A DNA stretch of 64,000 nucleotides from JACCXE01 sp963718605 (GCA_963718605.1 OY970363.1:3348001-3412000), one strand, 5' to 3'; positions 7,639-16,675 are shown, counted from the stretch's first letter. A program made the numbers and translations. The notes: a model not told the origin generated them from the letters alone.

Positions 7639-8847
7639 ATGAAGGTTGATCCAGACGCTGCCGGTCTCGATGCGCGGCAGCTCAAGCGCATCGACGAACA
7701 CATCACGGCGCGGTACATCGAGCCGGGCAAGATCGCCGGCTGCCAGGTCGCGGTCACGCGCCACGGCAGCGTCGGGTACTTCGAGTCGTTCGGCCTCATG
7801 GATCGTGAGCGCAACCGTCCCGTCGAGGAAGACACGATCTGGCGGTTGTATTCGATGACGAAGCCGATCGTCGGCGTGGCGTTGATGAAGCTGTACGAGC
7901 GCGGCATCTTCCAACTCAACGACCCCGTCCACCGCTGGATCCCCGAATGGCGCGACCTCAAGGTGCGCGGCAAAGACGGCCCGGTCGCGCCTGACCGGCC
8001 CATGAACGTGCGGGACTGCCTGATGCACATGACCGGGCTGGGTTGGGGCATCGACCCGCCGCTCACGATGGACAAGTTCCTGCCCGCGATGATGTCGATC
8101 CGTGGCGGCGCCGACGGCACGCTGGCCGACTTGGTGACGAACCTGGCCAGCCACCCGCTCGAGTTCAGCCCGGGCACCCAATGGCTCTACGGCTTGTCCA
8201 CCGACATCTGCGGACGACTCGTCGAGCTCATGTCAGGTCAGGCGCTCGACGCGTTTCTGCAGGACGAGATCTTCGGTCCGCTGGGCATGGTCGACACCGG
8301 CTTCAGCGTGAAGCCCGAAGCCGCGTCGCGCCTCGCCGCGAACTACTTCCGCAGCCCCAAAAAAGAAACGCGTCTGATGGAGGACCCGGAGCAGAGCACG
8401 TATCTGAAGCACCCGAAGTTCCTGTCCGGCGGCGGGGGACTGGTCGGTACTACGCCCGACTATTTGCGCTTCACGCAGATGCTCGTGAACGGCGGCGAGT
8501 TGGACGGAGTGCGGATCCTCGGACGCAAGACCGTGGAACTGATGAGCCTCAACCACCTGCCGAACAACGGCGAACTCACCGACTTCTCCGCTCCGGGTGG
8601 CTACGGCGAAACCGGTTTCGAGGGTGTCGGGTTCGGGCTCACAATGGCGGTGGGGCTAGGCGCTGTCGCGACCCAGACAGTCGGATCGGCCGGCGACTTC
8701 TACTGGGGCGGTGCGGCCTCGACCGCGTTTTGGGTGGACCCCGCTGAGGACCTCACCGTCGTGTTCATGACCCAGCTGATGCCGTCGGGGACCTTCAATT
8801 TCCGCGGGCAACTGCGGACGCTGGTCTACCCCGCGATCAACGACTAG
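7639..8847 (+). CDS. Serine hydrolase of the class C beta-lactamase/esterase family
   Basis: A strong AGGGGG ribosome-binding site precedes ATG 7639. The 402-aa protein has the SxxK nucleophile motif as S72-M-T-K75 (YSMTKPIVG), a Tyr motif around WLYGLSTDICG, and a Gly-rich GGGGLVGTTPDYLRF segment. This is the layout of the beta-lactamase (Pfam Beta-lactamase) family, which includes EstB-like esterases and D-aminopeptidases. It has no signal peptide, so it is probably a cytosolic esterase rather than a secreted beta-lactamase. The substrate cannot be told from sequence. It converges on the L,D-transpeptidase gene with a 4-nt overlap. Confidence 0.85.
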   Translation: MKVDPDAAGLDARQLKRIDEHITARYIEPGKIAGCQVAVTRHGSVGYFESFGLMDRERNRPVEEDTIWRLYSMTKPIVGVALMKLYERGIFQLNDPVHRWIPEWRDLKVRGKDGPVAPDRPMNVRDCLMHMTGLGWGIDPPLTMDKFLPAMMSIRGGADGTLADLVTNLASHPLEFSPGTQWLYGLSTDICGRLVELMSGQALDAFLQDEIFGPLGMVDTGFSVKPEAASRLAANYFRSPKKETRLMEDPEQSTYLKHPKFLSGGGGLVGTTPDYLRFTQMLVNGGELDGVRILGRKTVELMSLNHLPNNGELTDFSAPGGYGETGFEGVGFGLTMAVGLGAVATQTVGSAGDFYWGGAASTAFWVDPAEDLTVVFMTQLMPSGTFNFRGQLRTLVYPAIND

Positions 8848-9614
8848 GCGATTATCTCGACAGGCGTGCCGAGCGGGGCCAGTTGCGAGAGTCGCTCGAT
8901 GTCGACGTTACGCATGCGGATGCAGCCGTTGCTGACGTTGCGCCCCATCACCGATGTGTCGGCCCAACCGTGCATCGCAATCTGACCGCGTCCACCGCCA
9001 AAGCTGCGCAACACGTCGGAGAATCCGGCGATGCTCAGCATGAACGATCCGTAGGGGCGGCCCGGGTTCGGCAGCCAAATGTCGACGTAGAACCGCCCAA
9101 GCGGCGTCGGCGTAGACGGTTTGCCGACGGCGACGTTCGTTTCGTAGACGGTCTTCTGGTCCTTGTCGAGGACGCGTAGCGATCGCTGGGAGGTGCTGAT
9201 CACGATGCGGTTCGAAACCGATCGGACGTCGACCTCGTTGGCTTTGACCCACCCCATCGACCCGTTGGGCCGCTCAGGGAAGCGCACCTGATACCAGTCG
9301 GCCTGCTGATCGACCGCGAGCAACGCCAGCGGCATCCCTTCGATCGTCGGGTTCGTCAGCATCTTGGAGACAGCGGTAGATCCGGGGGCGGGGTGGACCG
9401 AAACGGTGGGACCCACCGCGACCGCGACCAGAGCGATCTTCGTCGGCGTTGGCACGCCCTCGGGTAGCACCGCGGCCACCTTGACCTCGACCGGCCGCGT
9501 CGTCGTGGTGGCGCGCGTGAAAGATGTCTCGTGTCCGCCTGCTTTGCAGGACGCGCCGATGAGCGCCAGCGCCACTACGAGCGCGGTGACACCCAGTTGG
9601 CGGCGCCTGAACAT
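8844..9614 (-). CDS. L,D-transpeptidase (YkuD) lipoprotein with SH3-like domain
   Basis: The start at 9614 (MFRRRQLGVTALVVALALIG) gives a lipoprotein signal peptide ending GASC. The middle has an SH3b-like segment (SVHPAPGS... WYQVRFPE... GWVKANEV). The C-terminal half is a YkuD domain with the catalytic signature HG...SNGCIRM, in which Cys is the nucleophile. Such enzymes make 3-3 peptidoglycan cross-links outside the membrane. The frame continues upstream to 9737, but that extension lacks a signal peptide and would overlap the next gene. The mature protein is about 235 aa. Confidence 0.88.
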   Translation of the reverse strand: MFRRRQLGVTALVVALALIGASCKAGGHETSFTRATTTTRPVEVKVAAVLPEGVPTPTKIALVAVAVGPTVSVHPAPGSTAVSKMLTNPTIEGMPLALLAVDQQADWYQVRFPERPNGSMGWVKANEVDVRSVSNRIVISTSQRSLRVLDKDQKTVYETNVAVGKPSTPTPLGRFYVDIWLPNPGRPYGSFMLSIAGFSDVLRSFGGGRGQIAMHGWADTSVMGRNVSNGCIRMRNVDIERLSQLAPLGTPVEIIA

Positions 9615-9660
9615 GGCCGGACAGGTTACCGACGGGCACGCGCGCTTCTGGCGCGGCCCG

Positions 9661-10716
9661 CTACGGACAGGTCTTGAGACCGGCGGGAGTGGCGGTAGCG
9701 CTGACGGGTGCAGTCGGCTTCTGATCGCCGAGTGCAATCACTGCCGTGAACACCGATGGAGTGTTGGGCGTCAGTAGTGGTGCCGCGAGCGTGGCCAACA
9801 CCGCGTCGGTGTCGCCATCGACGACGTGGGCCACAACGGACAGACCCGGCAAGAGGAGCGCAGTGTCTGAACCCGTCAGCGTGGCGGTTCCCTTCACGAC
9901 CGCGGCCCAGATGGTTTGGCCGTGATCGCCGGCAAGCAGGAGGCGCACCGTGTCGACTGAAGTGATCGCCGTAATCACCTGCGGCGCGAGGCAGGCGACG
10001 CCTCCGATTAAGGCGCCGGTCGTCGGTGTGGCCGCTAGGGACGTAGACGGACGAGCCGCGATTGTCGGAGCAGAGGTCGCCGCGCCCGTGACCCCGGCCA
10101 CCGTGGTGCGGGTGGCGTCGGCGGCGCGCTTGACGACCGAGGTGGGCGCGTCGGCGCGGAGCGCGGCGTTGTGGCCGGTGACCGCGGCCTGCGGCACGAA
10201 CTGCGAAACGCCGGCGACCACCGCGACTGACGCGGCGATACCAGCCGCGGCCATCGGCACGGCCCGGCGCCAGCGCTTCATCGGCACAACCACCGAGGGC
10301 TCGTCGGCCGGTATGGCCGGCACGAGCGTCAACGGCGCGGAGTCAGCTGCCAGGCGCTCGTCGCGCATGGCAGCGAGGTGGCGCTGCAACACCTGCATCG
10401 AGTCCACGGTGTTGCCGACTGGCCCGATGTGCAGAGCGAACGCGGGGATGGACCAGCCGTCGCCGGTGCGGACGACCACGCCCATCTCTTCGAGCCAGGT
10501 GTAGGCCTCCAGGCAGTAGTTGACGCCGAGACGCTGCTCGACTGCGTACAGGGCCTCGTCGAGGGCGACGCGGCCGTCTGCGTCGGACAGGTCGAGCATG
10601 GCGCTGAGTAGTTCGAGCACCTCGGAGCGCCGGTTGCCCTTGATGCCGCGCGCGAAGAGACCGGCGGACGCCGCGCTAAGCGGGTCGAGTTCCGTTCCCC
10701 GAGCTCGTTTGTGCAT
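9661..10716 (-). CDS. Hypothetical single-pass membrane protein
   Basis: ATG 10716 is chosen over an upstream GTG (10725) because an AGAGG sequence lies about eight bases before it. The 351-aa protein has an N-terminal cytosolic region of about 140 residues with acidic-helical, winged-helix-like character (VLELLSAMLDLSDADGRVAL), then one membrane segment (PMAAAGIAASVAVVAGVSQF, about 150-170) and a long Ala/Thr-rich external part. I do not recognise the family. The layout resembles an anti-sigma-like or cell-wall-linked protein, but there is no zinc motif. Confidence 0.55.
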   Translation of the reverse strand: MHKRARGTELDPLSAASAGLFARGIKGNRRSEVLELLSAMLDLSDADGRVALDEALYAVEQRLGVNYCLEAYTWLEEMGVVVRTGDGWSIPAFALHIGPVGNTVDSMQVLQRHLAAMRDERLAADSAPLTLVPAIPADEPSVVVPMKRWRRAVPMAAAGIAASVAVVAGVSQFVPQAAVTGHNAALRADAPTSVVKRAADATRTTVAGVTGAATSAPTIAARPSTSLAATPTTGALIGGVACLAPQVITAITSVDTVRLLLAGDHGQTIWAAVVKGTATLTGSDTALLLPGLSVVAHVVDGDTDAVLATLAAPLLTPNTPSVFTAVIALGDQKPTAPVSATATPAGLKTCP

Positions 10717-10792
10717 ACCCAACACCTCTTATCGGTACCAACTGTCCACGAGTTGACATCTCGCGCAGAAATAGAGCCGTAGTCTCAGGTTT

Positions 10793-11422
10793 GTGGCGGT
10801 GACAGCGAAGGAAACGGAGGACGAGGTCTCGTCGTCGGCGATCCTGACGATTCCGAACGTCATTTCGGTCATCCGCCTGCTGTGCATGCCCGTGTTCGTG
10901 TACTTGATGTTCGGCCGGCATGAGCGCGCCCTGGCGGCGTATCTGCTCGCCGTGCTCGGCGCGACCGACTTCGTCGATGGCTATATCGCCCGGCATTTCG
11001 GGCAAGTGTCCGATTTGGGGAAGATTCTCGACCCGACCGCCGATCGCCTGCTGCTCATCATCGGCATTGGCAGCATCGCCATCGACCACGCCGCCCCGTA
11101 CTGGGTGATCGGGCTGGCCGTGTTCCGCGAGGTAGGCATCGCGATCGCGGCGCTCGTCATTGCCGCCAAGGGTGCTCGCCGGATGGAGGTGCGCTGGTTC
11201 GGCAAGGCCGGAACGTTCGGGCTGCTGATGGCGTTCCCGTTCTTCCTTGGGGCGAAGGCGCACGTGAGCTGGGAGGACCAAGCGCAGTTCTTCGGGTACT
11301 TCACCGCGATCCCGGGGCTGATTTTTGGGTACATAGCCGCCGCGCTTTACATCCCGGATGCGCGCAAGGCGATCGCCGAAGGACAGGCCGCACGAGCGGC
11401 CGCTGAAGGAGTTACGCAATGA
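10793..11422 (+). CDS. pgsA: CDP-alcohol phosphatidyltransferase (PgsA-type)
   Basis: The family signature D-x2-D-G-x2-A-R-x8-G-x3-D-x3-D is complete: D59, D62-G63, A66-R67, G76, D80 and D84. The 209-aa protein has about five hydrophobic helices, normal for these enzymes, which transfer a phosphatidyl group from CDP-diacylglycerol to an alcohol such as glycerol-3-phosphate in the cytoplasmic membrane. Its place before the DUF881 genes and gcvH matches M. tuberculosis pgsA2 (Rv1822), whose acceptor is not firmly known. The stop overlaps the next start by 4 nt (ATGA). Confidence 0.85.
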   Translation: MAVTAKETEDEVSSSAILTIPNVISVIRLLCMPVFVYLMFGRHERALAAYLLAVLGATDFVDGYIARHFGQVSDLGKILDPTADRLLLIIGIGSIAIDHAAPYWVIGLAVFREVGIAIAALVIAAKGARRMEVRWFGKAGTFGLLMAFPFFLGAKAHVSWEDQAQFFGYFTAIPGLIFGYIAAALYIPDARKAIAEGQAARAAAEGVTQ

Positions 11423-13899
11423 AGGCCGTGATCATGGCCGGTGGTGAAGGCACGCGACTGCGGCCGTTGACCCTGTCAACGCCCAAGCCGATGCTGCCCA
11501 TCGCCAACATCCCAATGATGGAGCACATCATCAGCTTGTTGCGCGAGCACGGCTTCGACGACATCGTCGTCACTGTCGCGTTCCTGGCGCAGAACATCCG
11601 CACGTACTTCGGCGACGGATCGGAATTCGGCGTGCGCATCCGCTACGCCACCGAAGACACGCCGCTCGGCACCGCTGGCTCGGTCGGCAACGCGCGCGCG
11701 GAGCTCAATGAGCGCTTCCTCGTGATCTCAGGAGACGTGCTTACCGACATCGACCTGGGGGCGGTCGTCCGCGAGCACGACGAACGCGGGGCCGTCGCCA
11801 CCATCGCGCTGAAGTCGGTGGAGAATCCGGTGGAGTTCGGCATCGTCATCACGGGCAGCGACGGCAAGATCGAACGCTTCCTCGAGAAGCCCACATGGGG
11901 CGAGGTTTTCTCCGACACGATCAACACCGGCATCTACGTGCTCGAACCAGAGGTGTTCGACTACATCGGCGAAGGCCAGGTCGATTTCTCCTCCGACGTC
12001 TTTCCGAAACTGCTGGAGGACGGCAAGCCTCTCTACGGCTCGATTGTCGAGGGGTACTGGGAGGATGTGGGCACGCTCGAGGCGTACGTGCGGTCGCATA
12101 GCGACGCGCTCGACGGCCGGGTGCGGTTGGCGCTACCGGGTTTCGAAGTGTCGGACCATGTGTGGGTCGGCGAGGGTGCCGACGTGCACCCCGAAGCGCG
12201 CGTCGACGGGCCGTGCGTTATCGGCCACGACTGCCGCGTTGCGGCCGGCGCGCACCTCGCCGCGTACACGGTGCTCGGCGACAACGTGCGGGTTGGCGCT
12301 GACGCGTACGTCGAGCGGTCGGTCGTGCACGACAACAGCTATCTCGGGCGCTCCGTGCGGTTGCGGGGCACGATCGTCGGCCGCCGCGGCGACCTTCGCT
12401 ACGGCGCGCGCTGTGAGGAAGATGTCGTGCTCGGAGACGAGTGCTTCGTCGGCGAACACGCGGTGATCAACCAGGGCGTGAAGGTCTATCCGTTCAAGAC
12501 CGTCGAGCCCGGCGCGGTAATCAACTCGTCACTCGTCTGGGAATCCCGCGGCGCACGGAGCCTGTTCGGACGCGACGGGGTCACGGGGCTGGCCAACGTC
12601 GACCTGTCGCCCGAGCTCGCGTTGCGGGTGGCCATGGCCTACGGCACCGGCCTGAAGAAGGGTTCCTGGGTCACCGCCTCGCGCGACTCGAGCCGCGCCG
12701 GCCGAGTGCTCAAGCGCGCCCTGATGGTCGGGCTGAATGCTGCGGGCGTAAATGTGGACGACCTCGAGCTCGCCACCGCGCCCTTGGCCCGTTTCCACGC
12801 GCGCGCGCAGCGCCAGGCCGGGTCGATCACCGTGCGCCTCGCGCCGGACGATCCCGAGAAGGTCACGCTGCGGTTCTTCGACGCCGACGGCATCGATTTG
12901 GCCGAAGGCGCTCAGCGCAAGATCGAGCGTCTCTACCACCGCGAGGATTTTCGTCGCGTGGTGGCGGGCGAGATCGGCGACATCGGCTTCGCCCCGCGCG
13001 CCATCGAGCACTACACCGCCGCGCTCATTCAGACCGTCGACGTCACACAGCTCGCGGAGCGCAAGCTCAAGATCGTGCTCGACCTTGCCTACGGCGCGAC
13101 CAGCCTCGTGCTGCCGAGCGTGCTCGCCAAAGTGGGCGCCGACGTGCTGGTGGTTAACCCCTATGTGGCGACTTCGGCCGCGGCCACCTTTGACGCAGGC
13201 GCGCATGCCGCCAACGTCGCAAGCCTGGTGAAGTCCTCGGGTGCTGACCTCGGGGCGGTGTTGTCACCCGACGGTGAGCGGATCGTCCTGGTGGATGACA
13301 AGGGCCACGTCTTGTCGGGTGAGCAGACCCAGCTCGCCTTCGTGGCGATGGCGGCGTCGCGGGGTGAGGGGCCGGTGGCGCTGCCGGTGGACACCCCTGC
13401 CGACGCGGCGATCATCGCCGAGAAGGGGGGCATCACCGTGGTCTGGACGAAGCGGTCAGCGGCGAGCCTGCTCGACGAAGCCCATCAGCAGGATGCGTCG
13501 CTCGCCGCCGACCGGCGGGGCGGCATCGCGTTCCCGAAGTTCCTGCCGGCGTTCGACGGCGTGGCCGCGCTGCTTCACATGATGAATCACGTCGCCATCG
13601 CCGACGAGCCCCTGTCGAAGCTCGTCAAGGAGATCGCGGTGCCGTGCATCGCTGAGGAAACCGTCGTGACACCGTGGGAACGCAAGGGTGCGGTGATGCG
13701 CGAGATGGTCGAGCGAAACGCGAACCGAACACTCGATCTGATCGACGGCGTGAAGGTGATCCTCGACGACGGATGGGTCCTGGTCGTTCCCGATCCGGAG
13801 GAGCCAGCGACGTTGGTGTCGGCCGAAGCACCCACGCCGTCTGAAGCGCGCGCCCGCGCCCAGGAGTATGCGCGCCGGATCCGCCAGTTGCTCCGGTAA
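11419..13899 (+). CDS. Mannose-1-phosphate guanylyltransferase-like / phosphomannomutase-like fusion
   Basis: Residues 1 to about 235 are a nucleotidyltransferase with the signature MAGGEGTRLRPLTLSTPKPM and the loop VISGDVLTDID. Residues about 250-370 are hexapeptide repeats (left-handed beta helix). The rest, to 826, is a phosphohexomutase fold. The mutase part seems degenerate: the phosphoserine loop TASHNP is replaced by RLAPDDP (473-479) and the metal loop DxDxDR reads SPDGER. The enzyme probably makes a nucleotide sugar (GDP-mannose or similar) for envelope glycans, with the mutase part structural or regulatory. It is coupled to pgsA by a 4-nt overlap. Confidence 0.85.
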   Translation: MKAVIMAGGEGTRLRPLTLSTPKPMLPIANIPMMEHIISLLREHGFDDIVVTVAFLAQNIRTYFGDGSEFGVRIRYATEDTPLGTAGSVGNARAELNERFLVISGDVLTDIDLGAVVREHDERGAVATIALKSVENPVEFGIVITGSDGKIERFLEKPTWGEVFSDTINTGIYVLEPEVFDYIGEGQVDFSSDVFPKLLEDGKPLYGSIVEGYWEDVGTLEAYVRSHSDALDGRVRLALPGFEVSDHVWVGEGADVHPEARVDGPCVIGHDCRVAAGAHLAAYTVLGDNVRVGADAYVERSVVHDNSYLGRSVRLRGTIVGRRGDLRYGARCEEDVVLGDECFVGEHAVINQGVKVYPFKTVEPGAVINSSLVWESRGARSLFGRDGVTGLANVDLSPELALRVAMAYGTGLKKGSWVTASRDSSRAGRVLKRALMVGLNAAGVNVDDLELATAPLARFHARAQRQAGSITVRLAPDDPEKVTLRFFDADGIDLAEGAQRKIERLYHREDFRRVVAGEIGDIGFAPRAIEHYTAALIQTVDVTQLAERKLKIVLDLAYGATSLVLPSVLAKVGADVLVVNPYVATSAAATFDAGAHAANVASLVKSSGADLGAVLSPDGERIVLVDDKGHVLSGEQTQLAFVAMAASRGEGPVALPVDTPADAAIIAEKGGITVVWTKRSAASLLDEAHQQDASLAADRRGGIAFPKFLPAFDGVAALLHMMNHVAIADEPLSKLVKEIAVPCIAEETVVTPWERKGAVMREMVERNANRTLDLIDGVKVILDDGWVLVVPDPEEPATLVSAEAPTPSEARARAQEYARRIRQLLR

Positions 13900-13908
13900 C
13901 TTTCCTCT

Positions 13909-14619
13909 GTGCCTCGCAAGACTTCCCCGGCACTCGTTGTGGTTCTCGCGCTTCTCGGGTTCCTGCTCGTGACCGCCGCGCAGTCGGCGTCGGCCACGAA
14001 GGTGGCCGAGCAGCCCCGCAAGGAGCGGCTGATCTCGTTGATCCAAGAGCGGCGCTCGACGATGAGCGACCTCGACAAGGCCGTCCGCAGGTTGCGGGGC
14101 CAACTCGACGACGCCCAGCGCAAGATCACGCGGCAGGGCAACGCGGCAGCAGACGCGGCCAAGGCGCAAGCGGTCCTGGCGGCCCAGGCGGGCGCATCAG
14201 GCGTAACCGGTCGCGGGTTGCGCGTGAAAGTGAGCGACGCGAGCTCGATCCCCGACGACACGCGCGACGCCGGCGCGTACCGGATCTCTGACACCGACCT
14301 CCAGTTGCTCGTGAACGCGCTCTGGTCAGCCGGGGCTGAGGCCGTGGCCGTGAATGGCAACCGGGTAGTGGCCACGACATCGATCCGCGCCGCAGGCGAA
14401 ACGATCGTCGTGAACTTCCGTCCGCTGTCGCCGCCGTACCGGCTCGACGCCATCGCGGCCGACCCGCGCGTGTTCGGCCAGAGTGACATCGCCGGCCGTA
14501 TGCGGCGCTGGCACACGCTCTTCGGGCTCGGCTTCTCCGCCCGTCAGGTCGATTCCTTGACCGTGCCCGCCTACGCCGGACGGGTGGGTATCGACGTCGC
14601 CACTCCGGGAGCGACGTAA
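13909..14619 (+). CDS. DUF881 family membrane-anchored protein
   Basis: A GTG start gives 236 aa: one N-terminal membrane segment (ALVVVLALLGFLLVTAAQSA), a coiled-coil stretch (about 40-80) and a globular external domain with GAEAVAVNGNRVVATTSI and GETIVVNFRPLSPPYRLDAI, the hallmarks of DUF881. In Actinobacteria and Firmicutes these genes flank a DUF1290 gene near division or glycine-cleavage loci; M. tuberculosis Rv1823 and Rv1825 are equivalents. The function is unknown; the topology suggests a structural envelope role. Confidence 0.85.
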   Translation: MPRKTSPALVVVLALLGFLLVTAAQSASATKVAEQPRKERLISLIQERRSTMSDLDKAVRRLRGQLDDAQRKITRQGNAAADAAKAQAVLAAQAGASGVTGRGLRVKVSDASSIPDDTRDAGAYRISDTDLQLLVNALWSAGAEAVAVNGNRVVATTSIRAAGETIVVNFRPLSPPYRLDAIAADPRVFGQSDIAGRMRRWHTLFGLGFSARQVDSLTVPAYAGRVGIDVATPGAT

Positions 14620-14946
14620 GTGTTCGCGCTACTCGGCCTGCTCGTCGGCGCGCTGCTCGCGATCGCCGTCCATCCGACGGTGTCGCAGGAGTTGGGTCGC
14701 TACGTGGCGATGGCCGTCGTGGCCGCGCTGGATGCCTCGCTGGGCGGCATCCGCGCCTACCTCGAGCACACGTTCAACGACCGGATCTTCGTGGTGTCGT
14801 TCGCCGCGAATGCGATTGTCGCCGTGGCGATTGTGTGGGTGGGTGACCAGCTCGGCGTTGACCTGGTCACTGCGGTCGTAGTCGTGCTCGGCGTGCGCAT
14901 CTTCCAGAACGTCGCCGCGCTGCGCCGTCGCGTCTTCGGCGGTTAG
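14620..14946 (+). CDS. DUF1290 (small basic protein family) membrane protein
   Basis: This 108-aa protein has three hydrophobic helices and the family segments ALDASLGGIRAYLEHTFNDR and AALRRRVFGG. It begins on the base after the upstream DUF881 stop and is followed within 4 bases by a second DUF881 gene, the standard DUF881-DUF1290-DUF881 arrangement (Rv1823-Rv1825 in M. tuberculosis). It is probably a membrane partner of the two DUF881 proteins. The biochemical function is unknown. Confidence 0.87.
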   Translation: MFALLGLLVGALLAIAVHPTVSQELGRYVAMAVVAALDASLGGIRAYLEHTFNDRIFVVSFAANAIVAVAIVWVGDQLGVDLVTAVVVVLGVRIFQNVAALRRRVFGG

Positions 14947-14949
14947 GCG

Positions 14950-15693
14950 ATGACGGCGACGACCGCGCCGGTCGACGATGGACTGCCCGGCGCGGGCGCG
15001 CGCACCTCCGCCCAACGGATCGGTTCGCTGCTGCTCGTATTGGTTGTCACCGGACTGGTCGGATTCCTCGCCGTCGGGCAGTTGCGGGGCTCGGAGGCGT
15101 TCAAGAACCGTCTGCAGGCCGAGAACGAGGGCGACCTGACTCGGATCCTCGCGGGCCTTACGACCGAGGCGGACGCTCTGCGCGACGAGATCTCGAACCT
15201 GAAGCTCCAACTCGTGCAGCTCCAGAACTCGCAGGTCGCGGACTCGGCGTCGATCGCCGCGGCCGAGTCACAGCTGCGCGCGCTGCGGGTCCTCGCCGGA
15301 ACCGTCGCGGTATCGGGTCCGGGACTCACGGCGAGGATTGACGATCCCGAAGGGTCCGTCCTGTACGACACGATGATCGACATCGTGGAGGAGTTGCGCG
15401 ACGCGGGCGCCGAGGCGATCGCGATCAACGGCCGTCGCATCGGGGCGGGCACCGCCTTCGGGGCAAAGGACGACACGATCACGATCGACGGCATCTCGAT
15501 CCACGCTCCCTACACCGTCAACGCGATCGGACCGGGGGCCACCCTTGAAGGCGGGCTCAAGATCCCCGGCGGGGTGATCGATGTGCTGTCGTCGCTCCGC
15601 GGCGTAGCTGTGGATCTACAGCGCGTTGCCAAACTTGACGCGCCGGCCCTAAGCAACCCACCGAAGTTCCGAACCGGCCGCCCCGATAAGTAG
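14950..15693 (+). CDS. DUF881 family protein (second copy)
   Basis: The 247-aa product repeats the layout of the first copy: one membrane helix (IGSLLLVLVVTGLVGFLAVG), a long coiled coil with EISNLKLQLVQLQNS, and the external domain with GAEAIAINGRRIGAGTAF and DGISIHAPYTVNAIG. It closes the three-gene unit and is followed by a strong hairpin before gcvH. The two DUF881 proteins may form a complex through their coiled coils. Confidence 0.85.
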   Translation: MTATTAPVDDGLPGAGARTSAQRIGSLLLVLVVTGLVGFLAVGQLRGSEAFKNRLQAENEGDLTRILAGLTTEADALRDEISNLKLQLVQLQNSQVADSASIAAAESQLRALRVLAGTVAVSGPGLTARIDDPEGSVLYDTMIDIVEELRDAGAEAIAINGRRIGAGTAFGAKDDTITIDGISIHAPYTVNAIGPGATLEGGLKIPGGVIDVLSSLRGVAVDLQRVAKLDAPALSNPPKFRTGRPDK

Positions 15694-15736
15694 CAGCATT
15701 TTTGGGCAGCTCCGCCCGAGGGCTGCGCTGCCGTGC

Positions 15737-15761
15737 CCGGCGGGGACCCCACCCCCGCCGG
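15737..15761 (+). terminator. Terminator-like hairpin before gcvH
   Basis: A 9-bp GC-rich stem (CCGGCGGGG at 15737-15745 pairs with CCCCGCCGG at 15753-15761) with a 7-base loop is followed by CTTTAA. There is no long T run, so termination may be partial. It separates the DUF881 unit from gcvH. Confidence 0.5.
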
Positions 15762-15793
15762 CTTTAACGATGTGATCGCATAGATTCACTCTC

Positions 15794-16171
15794 GTGAACG
15801 TCCCCGAAGACCTCAAATACACGTCGGATCACGAGTGGGTGCGCGCCGAGGGGAGCCGGTTGCGCGTTGGCATTACCGACTTCGCGCAAGACGCGCTTGG
15901 CGACGTTGTGTTCGTCGGCCTCCCCGAGGTTGGTGCCGAGGTAACGGCCGGTGGCGTGTGCGGCGAAGTCGAGTCCACCAAGTCGGTTTCTGAGATCTAC
16001 GCACCGGTTTCCGGCGTCGTGGTCGAGGTCAACGGGGGAGTCGCCGACAACCCCGAACAGGTCAACGCCGATCCTTACGGCAAGGGCTGGATGTTCGTGA
16101 TCGAGCCCGCATCTACCGGTGATGACGGGCTGCTCGATGCCGCTGCGTACAGCGCTGTGATCTCCACCTGA
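15794..16171 (+). CDS. gcvH: Glycine cleavage system H protein
   Basis: The 125-aa protein starts at GTG 15794 (MNVPEDLKYTSDHEWV, the usual H-protein N-terminus). The lipoylated lysine is K63 in GEVESTKSVSEIYAPVSG. The H protein carries the aminomethyl intermediate between the P, T and L proteins of glycine cleavage. P and T are encoded downstream (18712-22627); the L protein is not in the window. The order gcvH-FHA-MerR-nuclease-MerR is the mycobacterial one (Rv1826-Rv1830). Confidence 0.95.
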   Translation: MNVPEDLKYTSDHEWVRAEGSRLRVGITDFAQDALGDVVFVGLPEVGAEVTAGGVCGEVESTKSVSEIYAPVSGVVVEVNGGVADNPEQVNADPYGKGWMFVIEPASTGDDGLLDAAAYSAVIST

Positions 16172-16204
16172 GGTTGAGGGTTCCGGTTTCGCTACGCTCG
16201 ACGG

Positions 16205-16675
16205 GTGGTTTGTACTCACTGCGGGCACCGCAACACCGATAGCGGAGCATTTTGCGCGTCGTGTGGCGGGCGCCTCACCGACGCGACCGGCGACCAGGCC
16301 ACGGCCTCGATATCGGCCGTGGTGCCGGTGGTCGAGCCCGAAGACGACGAAATCTCGTTGGCTGCCGGCGATCTGGTGGCAGGCGCGGCGGTTCTGGTGG
16401 TGCGCCGCGGACCGAACGTAGGGGAGCGGTTCCCGCTCGAGGCCGAAGTCACGCGGGCCGGCCGGCACCCCGACAGCGACATCTTCCTGGACGACATCAC
16501 GGTGTCGCGTCGTCACGCCGAGGTGCACCGCCTCGACGGTCGTTACACGCTGCGGGACACCGGGTCGCTCAACGGCACCTATCTGAACCGCGAGCGCATC
16601 GACGACGCGCCACTCGTGTCGGGCGACGAAGTGCAGATCGGCAAGTACCGCCTTGTCTTCCTGAGCGCGCAATGA
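16205..16675 (+). CDS. FHA-domain protein (GarA-position) with N-terminal zinc ribbon
   Basis: The N-terminus is a double CxxC zinc ribbon (CTHCGHRN... FCASCGGRL). After an acidic linker, residues about 60-155 form an FHA domain with the phosphothreonine-binding residues in GRHPDSDI, VSRRHAEVH and GSLNGTYLN. The position between gcvH and MerR is that of GarA (Rv1827), which controls 2-oxoglutarate and glutamate metabolism after phosphorylation on an N-terminal ETTS motif. That motif is absent here and the ribbon replaces it, so regulation must differ. The stop overlaps the next start (ATGA). Confidence 0.88.
   Translation: MVCTHCGHRNTDSGAFCASCGGRLTDATGDQATASISAVVPVVEPEDDEISLAAGDLVAGAAVLVVRRGPNVGERFPLEAEVTRAGRHPDSDIFLDDITVSRRHAEVHRLDGRYTLRDTGSLNGTYLNRERIDDAPLVSGDEVQIGKYRLVFLSAQ

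Noticed and set aside
10753..10785. Promoter before pgsA (TTGACA ... TAGTCT)
   Set aside because: The spacer is 21 bases, too long for a normal sigma-70 promoter, and no better -10 is visible.
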